This document shows, in pieces, positions 1 through 9,272 of a stretch of DNA of 64,000 nt. A model generated the notes under the pieces. It had not been told where the DNA came from. It made no database searches and worked only from the letters and a program-made list of their open reading frames with translations. The stretch covers positions 3,353,501 through 3,417,500 of the forward strand of contig NZ_CP132311.1 in the NCBI RefSeq assembly GCF_030733845.1. The letters run 5' to 3'. The position numbers and the translations under genes are program-made. The stretch comes from Shinella zoogloeoides (GTDB taxonomy: Bacteria; Pseudomonadota; Alphaproteobacteria; Rhizobiales; Rhizobiaceae). Position 1 is the stretch's first letter. The number at the start of each line of letters is the position of its first letter.

Positions 1-400
1 CGGTCAGTTCGCCCGCGCAGCCACGCGTGCCGCCGCGCGAACCGCTGCCGAGATTGGTGAGCGTCAGGAACATGTCGCAGGAGGATGGGCCGCTCGCCAC
101 GCGCCAGTTGCCGACCATGGCTTCCTTCTTGACGTCGAGCGCGCTTGCCGCCGCAGCCGTGTCCGTTCCAGTGCCGGTTCCCGTCGCCATCGCCGTGTCG
201 GTCGCCGGCTTTTCCGGGAACTGGCCGCTGGTATCGGTCGTCGGGTCGGGAAGCTGGCTCGAGGAGACAGTACCGATCGGCTGGGCTTCGAGCGGCGTGA
301 TGTTCTGCTGCGTATTGACGCTGCCCATCGACCCGGTCCGCTGGCAACCGGCCAGAGCAAGCGCCATCATCAGTCCGCCCGCTACCTGTACAATCCGCAT
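1..400 (-). CDS. Outer-membrane lipoprotein, Omp10/Omp19 (AprI/Inh inhibitor) family, partial
   Basis: The start codon is at 400 and the C-terminus runs off the left edge; about 133 codons are present. Residues 1-19 are a lipoprotein signal with lipobox LALAGC (Cys19), so the mature protein should be lipidated and sent to the outer membrane. Residues 20-90 are a Thr/Ala/Pro-rich linker. The rest begins the inhibitor barrel: GNWRVASGPSSC, then a G-rich stretch and RGCAGEL, with two cysteines placed as in Brucella Omp19-like proteins. Family members inhibit proteases or act as surface antigens; inhibition by this protein is inferred from the family. It lies downstream of sdhB on the same strand, 144 bases away, probably with its own promoter. 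Confidence 0.8.
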   Translation of the reverse strand, partial: MRIVQVAGGLMMALALAGCQRTGSMGSVNTQQNITPLEAQPIGTVSSSQLPDPTTDTSGQFPEKPATDTAMATGTGTGTDTAAAASALDVKKEAMVGNWRVASGPSSCDMFLTLTNLGSGSRGGTRGCAGELT

Positions 401-544
401 GTCGATACTCCCGATATCTGCCCAGACACTGCTGCCGTGCAGCAATTCACGCCGAATTAACGTGAATCGCCCGCGCGAATCAAGATGAAACGGCCCGATT
501 GTCCAGACCACTTCCTCACGTTTCGTAAACGCCGCTTATCTAGG

Positions 545-1324
545 TCAGAGACGGCGCTCGACCATCATCTTCTTGATTTCGCCGATCGCCTTGGCCGGGT
601 TGAGGCCCTTCGGGCAGGCCTGGGCGCAGTTCATGATCGTGTGGCAGCGATAGAGGCGGAAGGGATCTTCCAGATTGTCGAGGCGTTCCCCGGTCGCTTC
701 GTCACGGCTGTCGATGAGCCAGCGGTAGGCCTGGAGCAGGACGGCGGGACCGAGGTACCGATCGCCGTTCCACCAGTAGCTCGGACAGGAGGTCGAGCAG
801 CAGGCGCACAGGATGCACTCGTAGAGGCCGTCGAGCTTCAGGCGGTCCTCGTGGCTCTGCTTCCATTCCTTGGCCGGCGTCGGCGACACGGTTTTCAGCC
901 ACGGCTCGATGGAGCGGTGCTGGGCGTAGAAGTTGGTCAGATCCGGAACGAGGTCCTTCACGACGGGCATATGCGGCAGCGGGTAGACCTTCACGGTGCC
1001 ATTCACCTCGTCCAGGCCCTTGGTGCAGGCGAGCGTGTTGGTGCCGTCGATGTTCATGGCGCAGGAGCCGCAGATGCCTTCGCGGCAGGAGCGGCGCAGC
1101 GTCAGCGTCGGGTCGATGTTGTTCTTGATGTAGAGGAGCGCGTCCAGAACCATCGGGCCGCAATCGTCGACGTCGATGTAGAACGTGTCGATCGACGGGT
1201 TCTTCCCGTCGTCGGGATTCCAGCGGTAGATGCGCAGCTCGCGGGTGTTGGTGGCCCCGGCCGGCTTCGGCCAGACCTTGCCCTCGGTCATCTGCGAGTT
1301 CTTCGGGAGAGCGAGTTCAACCAT
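545..1324 (-). CDS. sdhB: Succinate dehydrogenase iron-sulfur subunit
   Basis: This is the electron-transfer subunit of complex II, passing electrons from SdhA-bound FAD to the membrane quinone site. It has 259 residues. The 2Fe-2S ligands are Cys80, Cys85, Cys88 and Cys100 (CREGICGSC, then a fourth Cys). The ferredoxin-like half has C170-x2-C173-x2-C176-x3-C180-P and a second group at C227, C233 and C237 (CAQACPKG) for the 4Fe-4S and 3Fe-4S clusters. Length and all cluster ligands are normal. It is the last gene of sdhCDAB, 18 bases after sdhA, so it is translated from the same message. No convincing terminator follows. Confidence 0.98.
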   Translation of the reverse strand: MVELALPKNSQMTEGKVWPKPAGATNTRELRIYRWNPDDGKNPSIDTFYIDVDDCGPMVLDALLYIKNNIDPTLTLRRSCREGICGSCAMNIDGTNTLACTKGLDEVNGTVKVYPLPHMPVVKDLVPDLTNFYAQHRSIEPWLKTVSPTPAKEWKQSHEDRLKLDGLYECILCACCSTSCPSYWWNGDRYLGPAVLLQAYRWLIDSRDEATGERLDNLEDPFRLYRCHTIMNCAQACPKGLNPAKAIGEIKKMMVERRL

Positions 1325-1342
1325 GTCCTGTTCTCCTCGGGA

Positions 1343-3184
1343 TCAGTAGACGCGAGCCTTGGGCTCGATCTTCTTGGGATCGATCCCGTCAGCGATGAGG
1401 TCGGTGTGCACCGGGCGATAGTCGAGCTTCACGTCGCCCGCCTCGTTCACCCAGGCCAGTGTGTGCTTGCGCCAGTTGACGTCGTCGCGGCCGGCAAAGG
1501 GGCCGTCGACATAGTCTTCGCGGGCATGCGAGCCGCGGCTTTCCTTGCGAGCCTCGGCGCCGTAGACCGTGGTGATGGCGTTGGCCATCAGGTTTTCCAG
1601 CTCCAGCGTCTCGACGAGGTCGGAGTTCCAGATCATCGAGCGGTCGGTGACCTTGATGTCGGGCATTTCCTGCCAGATGGCGGTCATGCGCCTGCAGCCG
1701 CTTTCCAGCGATTCCTGCGTGCGGAACACCGCCGCGTCTTCCTGCATGGTGCGCTGCATCTTGTCGCGCAGGATCGCCGTCGGCGTGCCGCCGTTGGCGT
1801 TCCGGAGGCGATCGAAGCGGTCCATGATCTTGTCGCAGGCGGCGATGTCGAGCGCCGGGATCGGGCCGGCGCGGTCGATCACCTGGCCGGCGCGGATCGC
1901 GGCCGCGCGACCGAAGACAACGAGGTCGATCAGCGAGTTGGAGCCGAGGCGGTTCGCGCCGTGCACCGAGGCGCAGCCGGCTTCGCCGACCGCCATCAGG
2001 CCGGGCGCGATGCGCTCCGGGTTCTGGCTGTCGGCGTTCAGCACCTCGCCCCAGTAGTTCGTGGGAACGCCGCCCATATTGTAGTGAACGGTCGGCAGGA
2101 CCGGGATCGGCTCGCGCGTCACGTCGACGCCGGCGAAGATCTTCGCGCTCTCGGAAATGCCCGGCAGGCGCTCGTGCAGGACGCCCGGATCGAGATGGTC
2201 GAGGTGCAGGAAGATGTGGTCCTTGTTCTTGCCGACGCCGCGGCCTTCGCGGATTTCCATCGTCATGCAGCGCGAGACGACGTCGCGCGAAGCAAGGTCC
2301 TTGGCCGACGGCGCATAGCGCTCCATGAAGCGCTCGCCTTCGGAGTTGACGAGATAGCCGCCTTCGCCGCGTGCGCCTTCGGTGATGAGGCAGCCGGCGC
2401 CGTAGATGCCGGTCGGGTGGAACTGCACGAATTCCATGTCCTGCAGCGGCAGGCCGGCGCGGGCGATCATGCCGCCGCCGTCACCCGTGCAGGTATGCGC
2501 CGAGGTGGCGGAGAAATAGGCGCGGCCGTAGCCGCCGGTCGCCAGCACCACCATCTTGGCGGCGAAGCGATGAATCGTGCCGTCGTCGAGGTTCCAGGCG
2601 ACGACGCCGGTGCATCGGCCGTCGGCCGACATGATCAGGTCGAGCGCGAAATATTCGATGAAGAATTCCGCATTGTTGCGCAGCGACTGGCCGTAGAGCG
2701 TATGCAGGATGGCGTGGCCGGTACGGTCGGCCGCAGCGCAGGTCCGTTGCACCGGCGGGCCTTCGCCGTAGTTCTGCATGTGGCCGCCGAACGGGCGCTG
2801 GTAGATCTTGCCTTCCTCGTTGCGCGAGAAGGGCACGCCGTAGTGCTCGAGTTCATAGACCGCCTTCGGCGCTTCCATGGCGAGATACTGCATGGCGTCG
2901 ACGTCGCCGAGCCAGTCGGAACCCTTGACGGTGTCGTAGAGGTGCCACTGCCAACTGTCCGGCGTCATGTTCTGCAGCGAGGCCGCGATGCCGCCCTGGG
3001 CGGCGACGGTGTGCGAACGCGTCGGGAAGACCTTCGTGATGCAGGCCGTCTTGAGGCCCTGCTCGGCCATGCCGAGCGTGGCGCGCAGGCCCGCGCCGCC
3101 GGCGCCGACGACGATCACGTCGAAGGAATGGTCCACATAGGTATAGGCCTTGCCGTTGGCCGCCGGGGAGGAGATCGCTGCCAT
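1343..3184 (-). CDS. sdhA: Succinate dehydrogenase flavoprotein subunit
   Basis: This is the catalytic subunit of complex II, oxidising succinate to fumarate in the TCA cycle on the cytoplasmic face of the inner membrane. It has 613 residues. The Rossmann motif [11 protein letters not shown] (about 26-36) binds FAD, and His58 in [11 protein letters not shown] is the expected covalent FAD attachment site. The conserved [11 protein letters not shown] block of the fumarate reductase/succinate dehydrogenase family is present in the second half. It sits between sdhD and sdhB with gaps of 6 and 18 bases, clearly one operon. Confidence 0.98.
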   Translation of the reverse strand: MAAISSPAANGKAYTYVDHSFDVIVVGAGGAGLRATLGMAEQGLKTACITKVFPTRSHTVAAQGGIAASLQNMTPDSWQWHLYDTVKGSDWLGDVDAMQYLAMEAPKAVYELEHYGVPFSRNEEGKIYQRPFGGHMQNYGEGPPVQRTCAAADRTGHAILHTLYGQSLRNNAEFFIEYFALDLIMSADGRCTGVVAWNLDDGTIHRFAAKMVVLATGGYGRAYFSATSAHTCTGDGGGMIARAGLPLQDMEFVQFHPTGIYGAGCLITEGARGEGGYLVNSEGERFMERYAPSAKDLASRDVVSRCMTMEIREGRGVGKNKDHIFLHLDHLDPGVLHERLPGISESAKIFAGVDVTREPIPVLPTVHYNMGGVPTNYWGEVLNADSQNPERIAPGLMAVGEAGCASVHGANRLGSNSLIDLVVFGRAAAIRAGQVIDRAGPIPALDIAACDKIMDRFDRLRNANGGTPTAILRDKMQRTMQEDAAVFRTQESLESGCRRMTAIWQEMPDIKVTDRSMIWNSDLVETLELENLMANAITTVYGAEARKESRGSHAREDYVDGPFAGRDDVNWRKHTLAWVNEAGDVKLDYRPVHTDLIADGIDPKKIEPKARVY

Positions 3185-3190
3185 GATGGA

Positions 3191-3571
3191 TTATCCTGCG
3201 AAAGCGATTTTGAGGACGGCGAAAAGACAGAGCCCGCCGACCAGGATCGCGAAGAAGGTGTTGAGCATGAGGAGGCCGATCTTCACGCCTTCCGCGTGCA
3301 CGTAGTCCTCGATGATGACCTGCATGCCGAGCTTCATGTGGATGAGGCCGGACACGACGACGAGGCCCATGAGGACGGCGACGATCGGGTTCGACAGGGC
3401 GGCCGTCACTTCCGCGAAGGAAGCGCCATTGTAGCAGATGAGGAAGCCGACGAAGAAGATGAGGAGCGGCACGTTGGCGACGGCCGTCAGGCGCTGGCGC
3501 CAGAAATGCTCCGTGCCGTCTTTTGCCGAGCCGAGACCACGAACCTTGCCGAGGGGAGTGCGCATGTCCAT
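3191..3571 (-). CDS. sdhD: Succinate dehydrogenase membrane anchor subunit
   Basis: This small anchor subunit of complex II has 126 residues from the chosen ATG at 3571. It starts [19 protein letters not shown], followed by three hydrophobic segments (about 30-50, 58-78 and 92-118), the usual SdhD plan. A longer in-frame ORF reaches into sdhC, but the GGAGAG ribosome binding site just before 3571 and the rhizobial-type N-terminus support the shorter form. It lies 10 bases after sdhC and 6 before sdhA. With SdhC it forms the heme b and ubiquinone sites. Confidence 0.93.
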   Translation of the reverse strand: MDMRTPLGKVRGLGSAKDGTEHFWRQRLTAVANVPLLIFFVGFLICYNGASFAEVTAALSNPIVAVLMGLVVVSGLIHMKLGMQVIIEDYVHAEGVKIGLLMLNTFFAILVGGLCLFAVLKIAFAG

Positions 3572-3581
3572 GGGGCTCTCC

Positions 3582-3974
3582 TCAGCGGGCCAGGTAGCCG
3601 GCAACCCAGACCAGCACCGTCAGGGCGACGGCGACGACCGGAGTTGCGAGCGCGAGTTTGGTGGAAAAGTGCTTCTCGTAGCCGTGGCCCATGTCCCACA
3701 TGAAATGGCGAAGGCCCCCGAGCATGTGCTGCATCAGCGCCCAGGTATAGCCGAACAGCACGAGACGACCGATCAGCGTGCCGAAGAACCAGTTGACCCA
3801 GTCGAAATAGGCCTCGCCGGACGCAGCTGCGATCAGCCACCAGGCGACCAGGATGGTGCCGAAGTAGAGCGCTGCGCCGGTGATGCGGTGTACGATGGAC
3901 ATGACCATCGTCGGGATCGGTTTGTAGACCTGGAGATGCGGCGAGAGCGGCCGGCTTCGAGTGACATTCGCCAT
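3582..3974 (-). CDS. sdhC: Succinate dehydrogenase cytochrome b556 subunit
   Basis: This is the first gene of the sdhCDAB operon, 130 residues from ATG 3974 ([19 protein letters not shown]). It is the heme b-binding membrane anchor. The motif SIVHRITG near the first membrane helix carries the Ser/Arg residues expected at the quinone pocket, and [12 protein letters not shown] carries the conserved HxxxGxRHxxxD block with the heme-ligand histidine. Three transmembrane helices are visible. An in-frame ATG at 4046 would add 24 residues that do not resemble the family, so it was not used. Confidence 0.95.
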   Translation of the reverse strand: MANVTRSRPLSPHLQVYKPIPTMVMSIVHRITGAALYFGTILVAWWLIAAASGEAYFDWVNWFFGTLIGRLVLFGYTWALMQHMLGGLRHFMWDMGHGYEKHFSTKLALATPVVAVALTVLVWVAGYLAR

Positions 3975-4274
3975 CTGAACCTCACGGAACCCCGGAGAGC
4001 CAAAACTGGACAAATTTTCTCCGGAATTGCAGTATGTTGTGCACAATGCAGTGATTGCGACGTTTAATCACCGGAAAGCGGAACCACAAGCCTCATTGCA
4101 GTGCAAAATGAATTTAATCGATTAGACGGCGTGCCCTGATCTGCACCGTTCCGGCACGCTCCGCCGGCGTTAACCACAGTCTCGAATTTCATAAGCAAAT
4201 CCGTGACTTTCGCTGCAGCCTGCCCCATCTTGCCGTTAAGGATTTGTTAAGCGTAATCCGGAAGGCAGGACAGA
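3975..4274. promoter_or_regulatory. Divergent intergenic region between sdhC and the exported protein gene
   Basis: This 300-base gap must hold the sdhCDAB promoter (leftward) and that of the rightward exported-protein gene. It is more AT-rich than the flanks. It contains a perfect palindrome TTGTGCACAA at 4037-4046 and three short repeats close to ATTGCAGT at 4026-4033, 4045-4052 (AATGCAGT) and 4095-4102. These could be binding sites for a regulator of sdh, but I do not recognise the protein. No RNA gene or coding sequence is visible. Confidence 0.45.
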
Positions 4275-4709
4275 ATGACTCTGTTATCAGCGCTGCGTGC
4301 GACCAAAGTCTTAGGGCTCTCGGTCGTGCTTGTCGCAGGCGGCATGACGGCCGCCGACGCCCGTGACGGCTGGCACCCCCGCCATCATCACGGCCACCAT
4401 TCCCGGTTCAAGAAGCTCCCGACGCTTGAGCAGGACAGCCACGGCGGCCAATTGGGTACCGAGCTTCGATACGACCGAAGCGACCGGCAGTTCGGGCATA
4501 GGACCCGCGATTTCTACAGCGGCGCGATCTCCGCCTATCGCGACTACGGCAACGGCACCTATTTCTATGTCGACAACGGCAGCGTGATCGAGTGGAACGG
4601 CCGACCGGAAAAGCGCCATAGGAGCCGGTCGAAGGTCATCGCCGTGACGCCGGGCCTGAGCGGTTGCTCATGGGAAGCCGGCGTCTGCGTGATCCGCCCC
4701 GGCCTCTAA
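4275..4709 (+). CDS. Small exported His-rich protein of unknown function
   Basis: This 144-residue protein has an N-terminal signal peptide (hydrophobic about 12-25, likely cut after TAADA at about 29), so it should be periplasmic or secreted. A His-rich patch follows the cleavage site (HPRHHHGHH, about 35-43), which could bind metal. Two cysteines near the C-terminus (SGCSWEAGVC) are spaced for a disulfide. A good ribosome binding site (GGAAGGCAGGA) precedes the ATG. It is transcribed away from sdh and toward a convergent methyltransferase gene. I do not recognise a named family; small exported proteins of this size are common in rhizobia. Confidence 0.7.
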   Translation: MTLLSALRATKVLGLSVVLVAGGMTAADARDGWHPRHHHGHHSRFKKLPTLEQDSHGGQLGTELRYDRSDRQFGHRTRDFYSGAISAYRDYGNGTYFYVDNGSVIEWNGRPEKRHRSRSKVIAVTPGLSGCSWEAGVCVIRPGL

Positions 4710-4724
4710 CGCCGAAGCAGCGCC

Positions 4725-5378
4725 TTACGGGATTGTCTTGAACCGCCAGACCGTCGTCTTCTTGACTTCGCTGTCCTCAAGCGCGCGCGTCACCGGCACC
4801 GCGTAGGTGGCGAGCGCTTCCATGCGCCCGCGCGGGCAATAGGCCCGGCCGGGATCGCCGACCAGCACGGTCGCGCCGCGCGCGGCCAGCGTCGAGAACC
4901 AGGGAATGAGGACATCGGCGAAGGCACGATCGTAGAAGACGTCGCCGGCCAGCACCACGTCCCAGCCCGCATCGCGCCCGACAAGGTTGTCGGCGGTGTA
5001 GCCGAGCACCACATCATTGAGCGCGGCATTCAGCCTTATCGCGGTTTCGCTCCAGGGATCGATATCGGCCGCCAGCACCGCGGCTGCGCCGGCCTTGTGC
5101 GCAGCAATACCGACGAGGCCGGAGCCGCTGGCGAAATCCAGCACCGATTTTCCGGCGACCAGACCCGGATGGTCGAGCACATGGCGGGCAAGCCCCTGCC
5201 CGCCCGCCCAGGCGAAGGCCCAGAAGGGCGGCGGAAGGCCGATCTCCTCCAGCTCCTCCTCGGTCTTCAACCAAAGGTCATGCGCCTCGGTGGCCAGCCG
5301 CAGCCTCACCTCCGGCACATGCGGCGGCGCCAGCACGTCCGTGTTGTCGCGGATGAAGATCTCGGGATCCGTCTTCAC
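4725..5378 (-). CDS. Class I SAM-dependent methyltransferase, ETFB-lysine/PrmA-like
   Basis: This putative protein methyltransferase has about 217 residues. The SAM-binding motif I is VLDFASGSGLVGIAA, followed by an acidic motif (AADIDPW); PPFWAFAWAGGQGLAR lies just before it. The block WDVVLAGDVFYDRAFAD resembles the Methyltransf_16 group that modifies lysines of ETF-beta or similar proteins. The start is uncertain: GTG at 5378 gives VKTDPEIFIRDNT, matching my recollection of rhizobial relatives; a TTG at 5396 would add six residues. Neither has a strong ribosome binding site. The upstream EVE-domain gene ends about 40 bases earlier, so they probably share a transcript. The substrate is not known. 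Confidence 0.8.
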   Translation of the reverse strand: MKTDPEIFIRDNTDVLAPPHVPEVRLRLATEAHDLWLKTEEELEEIGLPPPFWAFAWAGGQGLARHVLDHPGLVAGKSVLDFASGSGLVGIAAHKAGAAAVLAADIDPWSETAIRLNAALNDVVLGYTADNLVGRDAGWDVVLAGDVFYDRAFADVLIPWFSTLAARGATVLVGDPGRAYCPRGRMEALATYAVPVTRALEDSEVKKTTVWRFKTIP

Positions 5379-5418
5379 GGCAGCGCCGCTGCGCAAGCGA
5401 TGCGGAGGAGCAAAGCCA

Positions 5419-5850
5419 TCAGCGCGGCGGGTCGTCGAGGCCGCCCATGCGGCAAACCTCGATCCACTCTTCCTCCGTCACCGGCTGCACCGAGAGGCGC
5501 ATGGAGGTGACGAGCGACATGTTGGCGAGCTTCGGATTGGCCTTGATGTCCTTCAGCGACACGGGCTTCGGCATGTCGCGCACGGCGCGGATGTCGACGC
5601 AGTCCCAGCGCGGGTCCTCGCCGGCCGTCGAATCGGGATGCGACAGCGCGCAGACCTCCGTGATGCCGACAACCTCCAGCCCCTCGTTGGAGTGGTAGAA
5701 GAAGCCCTTGTCGCCGATCTTCATGGCCCGCATGTTGTTGCGCGCCTGGTAGTTGCGCACGCCGGTCCATTCCTCGCCGGCCTTGCCGACATCCTTCTGC
5801 ATCTGCCAGGACCATTTGAAGGGTTCGGACTTGTAGAGCCAGTATGCCAT
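5419..5850 (-). CDS. EVE-domain protein (THYN1-like)
   Basis: This 143-residue protein is almost entirely an EVE domain: MAYWLYKSEPFKWSW at the start, WTGVRNYQARNNMR, and the later GFFYHSN and GITEV blocks. EVE domains belong to the PUA-like fold and bind modified nucleobases in DNA or RNA; human THYN1 is the eukaryotic relative. The cellular target of the bacterial single-domain form is not established. It lies between the YciI-like gene, 6 bases away, and the methyltransferase gene on the same strand, so the group is likely co-transcribed from gpsA or tsaD. Confidence 0.9.
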   Translation of the reverse strand: MAYWLYKSEPFKWSWQMQKDVGKAGEEWTGVRNYQARNNMRAMKIGDKGFFYHSNEGLEVVGITEVCALSHPDSTAGEDPRWDCVDIRAVRDMPKPVSLKDIKANPKLANMSLVTSMRLSVQPVTEEEWIEVCRMGGLDDPPR

Positions 5851-5856
5851 TGGGTC

Positions 5857-6150
5857 TTACGCCTCCGGATTGTTGAAGACCCAGTTCCAGGCCTTCACCT
5901 CGACCTCGGCGAAGAGCCCGGCCTTGGCGTAGGGATCGTTGTCGGCGATCTGCCGCGCCTCTTCGATCGTCTCGGCCTTGACCACGACGAGGCTGCCGGT
6001 CGGCTTGCCGTCATCACCGAGGAAGGGACCGGCGAAACCGAGCTTGCCGTCCGCTTTCAGCGCGTTGAGGTAGGCAAGGTGATCCGGGCGCGTGTCGAGG
6101 CGGATCTGAAGTGCGCCGGGCTTGTCCTTGCAGAGGAATGCAAAATGCAT
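5857..6150 (-). CDS. YciI-like family protein
   Basis: This is a 97-residue single-domain protein of the YCII ferredoxin-like alpha+beta barrel superfamily: MHFAFLCKDKPGALQIR, then RPDHLAYLNAL, GPFLGDDGKPTGSLVV and DPYAKAGLF. The Arg-x-x-His arrangement near residues 20-24 and the NDPYAKAGLF motif are typical. YciI relatives have been proposed to be small isomerases, dehalogenases or dimeric ligand binders; no substrate can be assigned. The start is ATG 6150; an in-frame ATG at 6189 overlapping the gpsA stop was rejected because family members begin at MHFAF. It is 38 bases downstream of gpsA. Confidence 0.88.
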   Translation of the reverse strand: MHFAFLCKDKPGALQIRLDTRPDHLAYLNALKADGKLGFAGPFLGDDGKPTGSLVVVKAETIEEARQIADNDPYAKAGLFAEVEVKAWNWVFNNPEA

Positions 6151-6188
6151 GAAGCGGTCCTTCCGTTGAGTGCCTTTTGGGCCTTCCA

Positions 6189-7175
6189 TTATTCCTGGGT
6201 GATCGGGCGCGTCATGAGCTGCCCGATGGCGGTCTTCACGTCGAGCGTGCCGTCGATGATGCGCGCGACCGCGTCGGTGATCGGCATGTCGATGCCCTTG
6301 TCGGCAGCGACCCCCGAGGCAACCGAGGCGGCAAAGGCGCCCTCCACGAGGTCGCCCGACCAGCCGCTCGCATTGCCGTGCCGGCCGAGCGCGATGCCGA
6401 AGCGCAGGTTGCGCGACTGATGGCTGGTGCCCGTCAGCACAAGATCGCCGAGACCCGACAGCCCCGTCACAGTAATGCCTTCCCCGCCATGCGCCTCGAC
6501 GAAACGCGAGAGTTCCGCGAGCCCGCGCGAGATCAGCGCCGCCCGGGCCGAATCGCCGAGCTGGGCGCCCTCGATGATGCCGCAGGCAATGGCCAGCACA
6601 TTCTTCAAGGCGCCGCCGAGTTGCACGCCGATGCGGTCGGTGGAGGGATAGAGCCGGAAGGTGGGGCCGGAAAGCGCCTGCGCCAATGCCGCGCCGATGT
6701 CGCCGGTCCGTGCTGCGACCACCATCGCCGTCGGCAGACCCTTCGCTATATCGGCGGCAAAGCCGGGGCCGGACAGCACGGCGATCTCGCGGCCAGGCAG
6801 TTCCTCCTCCAGCACGTCCGTCAGGAGCCGGCCGGTGCCCTTTTCCATGCCCTTGGCGCAGATGACGACCGCCGTGCCCGGCGCCAGCAGCGGCGCGAGG
6901 GATCGCGCCGCCTCGCGCTGCGCCTGCGATGGCATCGCGAAAAGCACGATGCCGGCCCCGCGCACCGCTTCCGCATCGGCGCTGTAGGCGAGCGCCGCCG
7001 GCAGGTCGATGCCCGGCAGCGCCTTTTCGTTGCGGCGCGAGGCACGCATCGTGTCGACGGAAACGGTATCGCGGCCGATCAGCGTGACGTCGCCGCCGCT
7101 TGCCGCGGCCACGCTCGCCAGCGCCGTTCCGAAGGCGCCCGCGCCGACGACGGCGATCCTCGAGGAAATCGTCAT
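6189..7175 (-). CDS. gpsA: NAD(P)-dependent glycerol-3-phosphate dehydrogenase
   Basis: This enzyme reduces dihydroxyacetone phosphate to sn-glycerol 3-phosphate for phospholipid synthesis. It has 328 residues from ATG 7175 ([16 protein letters not shown]). The N-terminal Rossmann motif [10 protein letters not shown], the [15 protein letters not shown] motif, and the catalytic-lysine block [14 protein letters not shown] are all present, as is the C-terminal [10 protein letters not shown] region. Its start overlaps the tsaD stop by 4 bases (ATGA), showing translational coupling; the longer upstream reading is just the tsaD region in another frame. Confidence 0.97.
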   Translation of the reverse strand: MTISSRIAVVGAGAFGTALASVAAASGGDVTLIGRDTVSVDTMRASRRNEKALPGIDLPAALAYSADAEAVRGAGIVLFAMPSQAQREAARSLAPLLAPGTAVVICAKGMEKGTGRLLTDVLEEELPGREIAVLSGPGFAADIAKGLPTAMVVAARTGDIGAALAQALSGPTFRLYPSTDRIGVQLGGALKNVLAIACGIIEGAQLGDSARAALISRGLAELSRFVEAHGGEGITVTGLSGLGDLVLTGTSHQSRNLRFGIALGRHGNASGWSGDLVEGAFAASVASGVAADKGIDMPITDAVARIIDGTLDVKTAIGQLMTRPITQE

Positions 7176-8266
7176 GCCTTGGCTCCCCGCTTGCCGGATC
7201 CGAGAACCGTCGCCGCCGCCCGGTCGAGCGGCCAGCGCGAACGCGGCGCGACCGCAAGATCGTCCGGCGCAAAGCCCGCCGCCATGCGCTCCAGCCCCGC
7301 CCAGGCGATCATCGAGGCATTGTCGGTGCAAAGCGCCAGCGGCGGCGCGATGAAGCGGAACCGGTTCTTGTCGCACAGCGCCTGCAATGTCGAGCGCAGC
7401 TCCGCATTCGCCGCCACGCCGCCGGCAACGACGAGCGCCGGGGCCTCGGTATCCGGATAGAGCGTGCGGAACCGTTCTAGGCCGCGGCCGATGCGATCCT
7501 GCAGGGTGCGCGAGACGGCGCGCTGGAAGGAGGCACAGATATCGGCGATGTCCTGGTCCGTCACCGGCTCGATCGACTGGGCCGCCTGGCGCACGGCCGT
7601 CTTGAGGCCGGAGAAGGAAAAATCGAGCCGCGCCTCGCCGACGAGCGGGCGCGGGAAGGTGAAGCGCTTCGCATCGCCGTTCTTCGCCACGCGCTCCACC
7701 GCCGGCCCGCCGGGATAGGGCAGGCCGAGTAGCTTGGCCGTCTTGTCGAAGGCCTCGCCGAGCGCGTCGTCGATGGTGGTACCCCAGCGCTCGTAATCGT
7801 CGACGCCACGTACCAGCACGAGCTGGGTATGACCGCCGGAGACGAGCAGCATGAGATAGGGGAAGGAGAGCCCGTCCGTCAGCCGCGCCGTCAGCGCGTG
7901 GCCTTCCAGATGGTTGACCGCATAGAGCGGCTTGCCGGTCGCCCGCGCGATCGCCTTGCCGGTCATCAGCCCGACGATGAGACCGCCAATCAGCCCCGGC
8001 CCGCTGGTCGCAGCAATGGCATCGACATCCTCAAGGGAACGGTTCGCGCGCAAAAGTGCCTCGGAAATCAGGCTGTCCAGCGCCTCGACATGGGCGCGCG
8101 CCGCGATCTCCGGCACCACGCCGCCATAGGCGCTGTGCTCTTCGAGCTGGCTCAGCACGACCTCGCCGAGGATCTCGCCCCTGCCATGCGCATCGCGCGC
8201 GACGACCGCCGCGGCGGTCTCGTCGCAGCTCGTTTCGATGCCGAGAATGGTGAGAATGGACGACAT
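7172..8266 (-). CDS. tsaD: tRNA N6-threonylcarbamoyladenosine transferase subunit TsaD
   Basis: This is the essential ASKHA-fold subunit that transfers the threonylcarbamoyl group to A37 of ANN-decoding tRNAs, together with TsaB and TsaE. It has 364 residues. It begins [22 protein letters not shown], and the metal-binding motif [11 protein letters not shown] carries His119 and His123. SGPGLIGGL and VSGGHTQLV are further family blocks. It is the first gene of the leftward tsaD-gpsA-yciI-EVE group and is divergent from hemC, 73 bases away, an arrangement common in Rhizobiales. Confidence 0.97.
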   Translation of the reverse strand: MSSILTILGIETSCDETAAAVVARDAHGRGEILGEVVLSQLEEHSAYGGVVPEIAARAHVEALDSLISEALLRANRSLEDVDAIAATSGPGLIGGLIVGLMTGKAIARATGKPLYAVNHLEGHALTARLTDGLSFPYLMLLVSGGHTQLVLVRGVDDYERWGTTIDDALGEAFDKTAKLLGLPYPGGPAVERVAKNGDAKRFTFPRPLVGEARLDFSFSGLKTAVRQAAQSIEPVTDQDIADICASFQRAVSRTLQDRIGRGLERFRTLYPDTEAPALVVAGGVAANAELRSTLQALCDKNRFRFIAPPLALCTDNASMIAWAGLERMAAGFAPDDLAVAPRSRWPLDRAAATVLGSGKRGAKA

Positions 8267-8339
8267 GTAGCACTAGGATTGATTGCGAGAGGCCGGAAAG
8301 CCGGTTACGAGACATCCCGGTAACAATGGATCAGGACGG

Positions 8340-9269
8340 ATGCAAACAAAACCTTTCAGGATCGGCACCCGTGGCAGCCCGCTGGCGCTCGCCCAGGCCC
8401 ACGAGACCCGCACGCGCCTGATGGTGGCGCACGGCCTGCCGGAAGCGATGTTCGAGATCGTCGTGCTCTCGACGAAGGGCGACCGCATCACCGACCGCTC
8501 GCTGGCGTTGATCGGCGGCAAGGGGCTGTTCACGGAAGAGATCGAGGCGCAGCTCTCCTCCGGCGAACTCGATTTCGCCGTGCACTCCTCCAAGGACATG
8601 CCGACCAAGCTGCCGGAGGGCCTGCACCTCTCCGCCTTCCTGCCGCGCGAGGATATCCGCGATGCCTTCATCGGCCGCACCGCAAAGCGCCTCCTCGACC
8701 TGCCGCAGGGCGCGACGGTCGGCTCCGCGTCGCTGCGCCGCCAGGCGCTGATCCGCCGCCTTCGCCCCGACCTCGACGTCATCGTCTTCCGCGGCCAGGT
8801 CGATACCCGTCTCGGCAAGCTGGCCAGCGGCGAGGCCGATGCGACGCTGCTCGCCTATGCCGGTCTGAAGCGCCTCGGCAAGCTCGACGTGGCGACGGAG
8901 ATCCTCGATCCCGTCTCCTTCCCCCCGGCCCCGGCACAGGGCGCGATCTGCATCGAGAGCCGTATCGGTGATGAACGCATCGACGGCCTGCTCTCCGCCA
9001 TCGACGACCGGCCGACCCGCGCCGCCGTTTCCTGCGAGCGCGGCTTCCTCGCCACGCTTGACGGCTCCTGTCGCACGCCGATCGCCGGTTATGCCGAGGT
9101 GGACGGCGAACACCTGCGGTTCCGCGGCATGATCCTGACGCCTGACGGCAGCCAATTCCACGAAATCGAAACGAGCGGCGCCATTTCAAACGCCGGCCGG
9201 CTCGGCGAGGAGGCCGGCGAAACGATCCGCGCCAGGGCGGGAGCCGATTTCTTCGCAAGCTGGGGCTGA
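8340..9269 (+). CDS. hemC: Hydroxymethylbilane synthase (porphobilinogen deaminase)
   Basis: This enzyme condenses four porphobilinogens into hydroxymethylbilane in heme and siroheme synthesis. It has 309 residues from ATG 8340 ([17 protein letters not shown]). Catalytic Asp86 lies in HSSKDMP, and Cys244 in GSCRTP is the dipyrromethane cofactor attachment site. A longer in-frame ORF from 8283 overlaps the tsaD promoter and lacks family similarity before the chosen Met. A GGATCAGGACGG sequence is just upstream. hemD follows after 3 bases. Confidence 0.97.
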   Translation: MQTKPFRIGTRGSPLALAQAHETRTRLMVAHGLPEAMFEIVVLSTKGDRITDRSLALIGGKGLFTEEIEAQLSSGELDFAVHSSKDMPTKLPEGLHLSAFLPREDIRDAFIGRTAKRLLDLPQGATVGSASLRRQALIRRLRPDLDVIVFRGQVDTRLGKLASGEADATLLAYAGLKRLGKLDVATEILDPVSFPPAPAQGAICIESRIGDERIDGLLSAIDDRPTRAAVSCERGFLATLDGSCRTPIAGYAEVDGEHLRFRGMILTPDGSQFHEIETSGAISNAGRLGEEAGETIRARAGADFFASWG

Positions 9270-9272
9270 TCC

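Noticed and set aside
485-3703. 1072-codon plus-strand ORF opposite sdhBADC
   Set aside because: It is an antisense shadow of the sdh genes. The minus-strand frames have all cofactor motifs, and the plus frame is open only because of GC-rich codon use.
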